Position numbers and translations under genes: made by a program. From NCBI GenBank assembly GCA_000513555.1, contig ALYD01000026.1, positions 1-45,152 of the forward strand: 45,152 nucleotides of DNA. The letters are read 5' to 3'. This DNA comes from Lachnospiraceae bacterium JC7 (GTDB lineage Bacteria; Bacillota; Clostridia; Lachnospirales; Lachnospiraceae). The notes under the pieces are model-generated. The model did not search any database and was not told the origin of the DNA. It saw only the letters and a list, made by a program, of their open reading frames with translations. Of the stretch, positions 41,219-45,152 are shown piece after piece; positions within the stretch are counted from its first letter, which is position 1; each line of letters begins with the position of its first letter.

Positions 41219-41248
41219 CAAAAAAACGAAGCGTAAAAAACGCTTCGT
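41219..41248 (-). terminator. Terminator of the SMR operon
   Basis: In the minus direction ACGAAGCG pairs with CGCTTCGT over a seven-base loop and is followed by seven T. It lies 235 bases beyond the last gene of the operon (stop at 41483). The stretch 41249-41482 is A/T-rich and contains no gene that I can support, so it is probably a long 3' untranslated region or spacer. Confidence 0.75.
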
Positions 41249-41482
41249 CTAAAACCATAATTTTTTAAACAAAATTATTTTGACCCATAACCCCCTGCTA
41301 TTACTGGCTCTTTAAGGTTTTGTTCATTTTAAATTAAATCTACAAAACAGTAATATACACCTATACAATATTGTAATAGTTTTGTTTGTTTTTACAGTAA
41401 AATATGTCATAAGTGGTAGATAAATGGTTTATTTCAAATTTGCCTTTTATATTCCGAGATAACTTGCTACCATGTATTTTTG

Positions 41483-42250
41483 TTAATGCACAAGGAAAAA
41501 CAATGCAGGTATCAGTAACCAAGCTACTATAATGATCCCTAAAACCAACTTAACGCCGACTTCCGGTCTGAGGTCATAGAATTCCATTTTGCCAAAACCT
41601 ATCAAAGACATCAGGGTTCCAATTATGATCAAGATCAATGGAAGCAGTGTCGCGCACAATAATAAGAGAAGGGCTACTACAAAAAATGCATCCAAGCGCA
41701 AACACTCACTGATCATTGAGCTATTCAAAAATCCTTCTAACAAAAAAATGCCCGCGAATAAAAAACTAATTCCAGTAATACGGAACAAACGTCCTTCTTC
41801 CCAGCGTAAGCGTTTGTGGTTCCATATTCCCGGGCGATACTTAAAATCATGGTCTTTCAGATAATGTTCAATGATGGAAAGAAGCTTGTCCTCATCAAAT
41901 CCGATATTCGCCCAATCCTTATGATCAACTCTTTTTCTCCAGGGCAAATTCTTCGGTGTAGAGAGTAAAAAAACAGTTCTGGCCTCCGTGGACATTGGCG
42001 GCTTATAAGTATCTCTGATAAGCAAGGTTTCACCGCCACAAAACGTTTTATCTCTGCTAAGTATATATGTCACAGAAAAAGAACTGGTAGCCCTGTTGTC
42101 AGCTTCTTCCTGGATTTGCTGTGTTTTCCATCTGGCAACAATTTTATTTTTTTGAATAGTTATAACAAAGGGATATTCATATGAGTTTAGATCTCTTTGC
42201 ATGGAATCTTTAAATTCTTTAAATTCTTTACTATTAATTCTTTTCTTCAT
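41483..42250 (-). CDS. Unrecognised protein with two to three C-terminal membrane helices
   Basis: The 255-residue protein has a soluble N-terminal domain (about 1-150) with a beta-rich pattern (YPFVITIQKNKIVARW, FSVTYILSRD) and then hydrophobic segments at about 158-175, 188-218 and 232-253. AGAAGG four bases before the ATG supports the start. It is 66 bp downstream of the methyltransferase and may be the last gene of the SMR operon. I recognise no family. The N-terminal part could be a cytoplasmic sensor attached to the membrane. Confidence 0.6.
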   Translation of the reverse strand: MKKRINSKEFKEFKDSMQRDLNSYEYPFVITIQKNKIVARWKTQQIQEEADNRATSSFSVTYILSRDKTFCGGETLLIRDTYKPPMSTEARTVFLLSTPKNLPWRKRVDHKDWANIGFDEDKLLSIIEHYLKDHDFKYRPGIWNHKRLRWEEGRLFRITGISFLFAGIFLLEGFLNSSMISECLRLDAFFVVALLLLLCATLLPLILIIIGTLMSLIGFGKMEFYDLRPEVGVKLVLGIIIVAWLLIPALFFLVH

Positions 42251-42316
42251 GTGTCCTTCTTAGTGCATAATATTTAAAGATAAAAGGCTATGTCCTCATC
42301 CCGACAAACTAGAATT

Positions 42317-43072
42317 TTACTTCCTGGCAATTACAATCGGTTGATAGAATCCTGATTCCTCCGGGAATTTCCAAATCACCTGACTGCAACCACTGGATAA
42401 AAGCAGATTCGTTAATTCTTCTCTGCGGATAGCCCGGTATTCACAAACAAACTTGCCGATCTGCAGATTCTCCTCGTCATCGATAATATACTGCGTCAAT
42501 TGATAATTATCCCCGTTCCAAACCCACGTTTGAAAAGAAACGCGCTGTCCTTTTTCCGTCTTATGGATATAAGGCGGGGAATAAGGCGGCTTACTATCCA
42601 GAAGGCTGTCATAATCTCGGATACTGGCCACAAAGATACCGCCCTGTTTGATCTGACCGGTGATACTTCTGACAGCCGTTTCCAAGGCTTCGCCTGTCAG
42701 CATGTGTGGCAGCGCATTGTCCATTGCAATCACAATGTCAAACTGCTCGGAGAAGGTGTCAGTCAAGGCACAGAAATCTGCATGTTCGAAACGGATTGAA
42801 ACTCCTTGACTCTCTGCCCGTGATTTGGCTTCGACTAATTCTCCATCGCTGATATCAGAAGCAGTTACCGGATATCCGAGAGCCGCCAGCCCGATTGCCT
42901 GTGTTCCGATCCCGCAGGCACAATCAAGGATATGGGCACTGGTACTAAAGCCGTTATTATTAAAGATTTTATTCAATATAACGGCCTGTTCTTGAGTAGT
43001 AGCATTCCAGTCCAAAAACAGCTTGTCATACTGAGAAGCCATATTATCATAAAAGGTTTGGGTTATATCCAT
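42317..43072 (-). CDS. SAM-dependent methyltransferase (class I, small-molecule type)
   Basis: The ATG at 43072, with GGGAGG seven bases upstream, gives 251 residues. The SAM-binding motif I is ILDCACGIGTQAIGLA, followed by acidic motif II (VTASDISDG) and FDIVIAMDNALPHM. The opening FYDNMASQYDKLFLDWNATT is close to glycine/sarcosine N-methyltransferase-like enzymes, which suggests a small amine or amino acid substrate. It lies 25 bp after the ACT protein in the SMR operon. Confidence 0.82.
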   Translation of the reverse strand: MDITQTFYDNMASQYDKLFLDWNATTQEQAVILNKIFNNNGFSTSAHILDCACGIGTQAIGLAALGYPVTASDISDGELVEAKSRAESQGVSIRFEHADFCALTDTFSEQFDIVIAMDNALPHMLTGEALETAVRSITGQIKQGGIFVASIRDYDSLLDSKPPYSPPYIHKTEKGQRVSFQTWVWNGDNYQLTQYIIDDEENLQIGKFVCEYRAIRREELTNLLLSSGCSQVIWKFPEESGFYQPIVIARK

Positions 43073-43097
43073 GATCTTACCTCCCATAAATTCCGAT

Positions 43098-43463
43098 TTA
43101 TGCTACTGTATATCCTTCAGAAGCCAAGATTTTCATAGCCTTCTCAAAGTTTTCTTCCTTCACAAGGATATAATCTGTGTTGTATGTTGAAACCGCGAAG
43201 ATACCGATTTTATGTTCAGCAAGAATGCCTGATAGTTTTGACAAAATACCAATCAGGGAGAAATCCAGCGTTCCCTGGATACGAAAACCTTTCCATCCAT
43301 CATCACGCTCAATTGTACCAGCCGGAGTATCCTCCGTTTTACATACTAAAGATATTTCTTCATCTGTTTTTCCCACAAAATAAAACTCAGATGACATATC
43401 AATATCCAAAACATCATGTACTTTGCAAACAGTCAGATCATGCTCTATTCTTTTCAGCTCCAT
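43098..43463 (-). CDS. ACT-domain protein
   Basis: The 121 residues have two halves; the second (about 60-121) is a clear ACT fold: RIQGTLDFSLIGILSKLSGILAEHKIGIFAVSTYNTDYILVKEE. This type of stand-alone ACT protein (COG3603-like) may sense an amino acid. GGAGGGA precedes the ATG. It lies 29 bp after the flavin-binding protein and 25 bp before the methyltransferase, so it belongs to the SMR operon. The ligand is unknown. Confidence 0.8.
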   Translation of the reverse strand: MELKRIEHDLTVCKVHDVLDIDMSSEFYFVGKTDEEISLVCKTEDTPAGTIERDDGWKGFRIQGTLDFSLIGILSKLSGILAEHKIGIFAVSTYNTDYILVKEENFEKAMKILASEGYTVA

Positions 43464-43492
43464 TTGATTATTTCTCCCTCCTGTTCAGCTTC

Positions 43493-43969
43493 CTATGATT
43501 CATTAACCAGCTTACCCGTCATATGCTCAGGAATTAACCCCAAGCACTGAACATTACGGAAAGAATTCTTTATCTCCTGCTCCAGATAAGCCTGATCATC
43601 GGTAAACTTCCTGGTAAGTTCAGAGCAGATCCGAAGAGCGACCTCCTCATCTTCTACCAAATGAATTCTTCCAAATGTGATCACGCTTGTTATGTTCAGA
43701 GCCCAATCGCCTTCCTTGCGGTAGCCTTCATTATAAACACAGTAGCTTGCCTTATCGCAGGCCTTGATTGCATCTATCTTATGCCCTTCCTTTGCTCCGT
43801 GGAAATAGATTTTTCCATCCTCTTCGCAATACCAATGATCAATCGGGATTCCATATGGATATCCATCATCTCCTATCAGAGAAAGAACCCCTCTCTTAGT
43901 ACTCTTTAATATCTCTATGCATTCAGCCTCAGAGATCTGCTGCTTAAATCTTCTCATTTTTCTAAACAT
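43493..43969 (-). CDS. Pyridoxamine 5'-phosphate oxidase-like flavin-binding protein (NimA-like)
   Basis: The ATG at 43969 with GAGG eight bases upstream gives 158 residues; GTG at 43978 lies inside the ribosome binding site. The fold is the split barrel of the PNPOx-like family: RGVLSLIGDDGYPYGIPIDHW, then KIYFHGAKEGHKIDAI and ITFGRIHLVED. These small proteins bind FMN or heme; NimA-type members reduce nitroimidazoles. It starts ten bases after the SMR gene and should be co-transcribed with it. Confidence 0.83.
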   Translation of the reverse strand: MFRKMRRFKQQISEAECIEILKSTKRGVLSLIGDDGYPYGIPIDHWYCEEDGKIYFHGAKEGHKIDAIKACDKASYCVYNEGYRKEGDWALNITSVITFGRIHLVEDEEVALRICSELTRKFTDDQAYLEQEIKNSFRNVQCLGLIPEHMTGKLVNES

Positions 43970-43979
43970 TGTAAACACC

Positions 43980-44300
43980 TCAATCTTTCGCCAAAATCTT
44001 AAGTCCCGCTATTCCAACTACAATCAGGATAACACAGATAACCTGCGGAACAGACAATTTCTCATGAAAAAGAAATACTCCAAGTAAGGTCGTTCCCACA
44101 ATTCCCATGCCAGTCCACATAGCATATGCAGTTCCCAGCGGAAGCTGTTTCAATGCAATAGCCAGAAAAACTGCGCTGGCAATATAGCCTACTCCTGCAA
44201 TAATCGAAGGCATCAGCACTGAAAACCCATTCGACATTTTCATTGCTACTGCCCATGTAATCTCAAGCGCACCTGCAATCAGCAAATAAATCCATCTCAT
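43980..44300 (-). CDS. Small multidrug resistance (SMR) transporter
   Basis: The 106 residues form four membrane helices with the SMR pattern: ALEITWAVAMKMSNGF containing the essential Glu in helix 1, then GTAYAMWTGMGIVGTTLLG and ending in GLKILAKD. The sequence is closer to the SugE/Gdx branch (guanidinium exporters) than to EmrE, but the class is not certain. GGAGG precedes the ATG. It is the first gene of an operon with an FMN-binding protein, an ACT protein and a methyltransferase, and lies behind an attenuator leader. Confidence 0.88.
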   Translation of the reverse strand: MRWIYLLIAGALEITWAVAMKMSNGFSVLMPSIIAGVGYIASAVFLAIALKQLPLGTAYAMWTGMGIVGTTLLGVFLFHEKLSVPQVICVILIVVGIAGLKILAKD

Positions 44301-44320
44301 ATAAAGCTACCTCCAAAACT

Positions 44321-44400
44321 AAAAAACGCCATTCCCTTACCTGCTAAGACCTAACGGTAAAGGAATGACGTAAATCCCACTACTCGGTAGCAATGGGCGT
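44321..44400 (-). promoter_or_regulatory. Attenuator/riboswitch-like leader of the SMR operon
   Basis: In the RNA sense a first hairpin (CCCA/TGGG with CTAC/GTAG, 44376-44397) is followed by a perfect 15-bp stem (44356-44370 with 44327-44341) and six T, a strong terminator ending 21 bases before the ATG. The leader segment ACGCC-C-ATT (44392-44400) can instead pair with AATGGCGT in the terminator's 3' arm, giving an antiterminator. The short distance to the ATG leaves no room for a promoter after the terminator, so transcription must pass through it. I could not match the aptamer to a known class. Confidence 0.7.
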
Positions 44401-44421
44401 CTGTTATATTTGATTGAATTG

Positions 44422-44450
44422 ATGATACGATAATTGCTCTGTGGCGTCAA
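44422..44450 (-). promoter_or_regulatory. Promoter of the SMR operon
   Basis: On the minus strand TTGACG (44445-44450) and TATCAT (44422-44427) are exactly 17 bases apart. Each differs from the sigma-A consensus by one base. The RNA would start near 44415, giving a leader of about 115 bases. The promoter lies just after the stop of the HD gene at 44476. Confidence 0.75.
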
Positions 44451-44475
44451 TATTATCTTCCGATATATCTTCCAA

Positions 44476-44973
44476 TCAGTCATCCCGACAAAACGCAAAA
44501 ATAGACTTCAGGATTCTCTTTCCGCTCTCTGTTTTCATAATTTTCTGCATGAAGTTCTCAACATTCTGGCGACTATAACCGTTTTCTGTTGCATTGGCGA
44601 TATAATCCGCTTCCACGAGGATTTGATAATCAATACCATCAATACCGATAAAGGTGTGATGATGCCCGACTAAATAAGCAATACGTTTGATCTGCTCTTC
44701 CGACATTCCTGTACCCGCCAAAAAGTCCCTGACCATAATCTCGCCTTCTTGCTCTTGATGCTTCCCGTTTGTGTTGCCGTATTTTTCACGGCAAAGAGGG
44801 CAGGCAATATCATGTGTAATAGCGGCGACTTCCAGAACAAACTGAGTCTTCGCATCAAGCCCTTCCAGTTCACCTATCGTTTTTGAATATGTCCATACTC
44901 GTATCAGATGGTCAATGTCGTGGATATTCCCATCTGAAAAAGTAATCATTTTCTCCATGATCTGAGAAACCAT
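44476..44973 (-). CDS. HD-domain phosphohydrolase-like protein
   Basis: The 165-residue protein has HD-superfamily motifs: DIDHLIRVWTYSK (first His), AAITHDIACPL (His-Asp) and VGHHHTFIGIDGIDYQILVEAD (His and Asp ligands). GGAGGG eight bases before the ATG supports the start. This short single-domain group acts on nucleotides or other phosphates; the substrate is unknown. The SMR promoter starts 26 bases after its stop, so it probably forms its own transcript. Confidence 0.82.
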   Translation of the reverse strand: MVSQIMEKMITFSDGNIHDIDHLIRVWTYSKTIGELEGLDAKTQFVLEVAAITHDIACPLCREKYGNTNGKHQEQEGEIMVRDFLAGTGMSEEQIKRIAYLVGHHHTFIGIDGIDYQILVEADYIANATENGYSRQNVENFMQKIMKTESGKRILKSIFAFCRDD

Positions 44974-45084
44974 TGAATCAACCCTCCCTACAAATTTATC
45001 GATTTCATATGCAAATAATCATACTACAATCCTTGGTACAAGCACAAACTGATATTGAATTATATCTTTAATAAATATATAGTC

Positions 45085-45113
45085 AGAAAAAGGAAGCAAC
45101 CAGTGATTGCTCC
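45085..45113 (-). terminator. Terminator of a gene beyond the right edge
   Basis: In the minus direction GGAGCAA pairs with TTGCTTCC (one bulge) around a short loop, followed by TTTTT. It would end a leftward gene lying to the right of the window. The rest of 44974-45152 shows only the likely promoter zone of the HD gene. Confidence 0.6.
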
Positions 45114-45152
45114 CTCATAAATCTAAATTATCATAGAATACCCATATTTACA

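Noticed and set aside
44321..44400. Guanidine-II (mini-ykkC) riboswitch before the SMR gene
   Set aside because: Two small hairpins with ACGR loops are needed; the first hairpin has a different loop and the second is a 15-bp terminator.

Overview
The window reads as a chromosomal piece of a low-to-mid GC Gram-positive anaerobe, most likely a Lachnospiraceae (Butyrivibrio-like) gut or rumen clostridium. The reasons are strong AGGAGG ribosome binding sites, a tryptophan T-box leader, Rex-type palindromes in front of alcohol and glycerol dehydrogenase genes, many intrinsic terminators, and family content typical of gut clostridia (DUF4298, DUF3795, DUF3343, CPBP proteases, AgrC/LytTR two-component systems). 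I see no rRNA, tRNA, CRISPR array, prophage or intact insertion sequence.

Layout. 1-0.9 kb: a truncated HAD-type lipoprotein phosphatase. 1.1-5.8 kb (minus): a tight cluster with a membrane-anchored aminopropyltransferase, DUF350, DUF4178, a SpeD-type pyruvoyl decarboxylase, a zinc-ribbon protein and a ZIP metal transporter. 6.1-10.5 kb (plus): a DUF697-type GTPase, then a 1063-residue protein that fuses a GH5 cellulase, a BcsA-type cellulose synthase and a PilZ-like tail. 10.6-19.6 kb (mostly minus): HD hydrolase, fucO, a TetR regulator, a large KaiC-like/PPDK-N protein with a structured leader, a GyrI-like protein, an Mn-type CDF exporter, a plus-strand DUF3990 ADP-ribosyltransferase-like protein and a metallo-beta-lactamase-fold hydrolase. 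19.75-21.5 kb: a Trp T-box and trpB2. 21.6-26.3 kb: accessory genes with visible decay (an XRE fragment, a YjbR/EVE-like gene with an in-frame amber codon), a GNAT-MazG fusion and an AAA/DUF4143 ATPase preceded by three phased repeats. 26.6-31.4 kb: dpaL, a zinc-ribbon protein, gldA under a Rex site, a MATE exporter. 31.5-35.35 kb: a yedE/yedF/DUF3343 sulfur or selenium cluster and a YkvI-like transporter, bracketed by two near-identical copies of an ~85 bp terminator-like repeat. 35.3-38.7 kb: AgrC-like kinase, LytTR regulator and CPBP protease. 39-41.1 kb: a small Cys protein, aspA with four tandem 14-bp repeats behind it, ybjQ. 41.5-45 kb: an operon of SMR transporter, flavin-binding protein, ACT protein, methyltransferase and a membrane protein, controlled by what looks like a riboswitch-type attenuator, plus an HD hydrolase.

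How the parts work together. The fermentation genes (fucO, gldA) appear to be tied to NADH/NAD balance through Rex. trpB2, dpaL and aspA are amino-acid enzymes, and trpB2 responds to uncharged tRNA-Trp. The fused synthase/cellulase places a hydrolase on the outside of the membrane next to the synthase that extrudes the chain.

The strongest candidates for undescribed biology are the GH5-cellulose synthase fusion with a PilZ domain lacking its ligand motifs, the attenuator leader of the SMR operon, the membrane polyamine-type cluster with a changed SpeD cleavage site, and the three 16-bp repeats upstream of the AAA ATPase.
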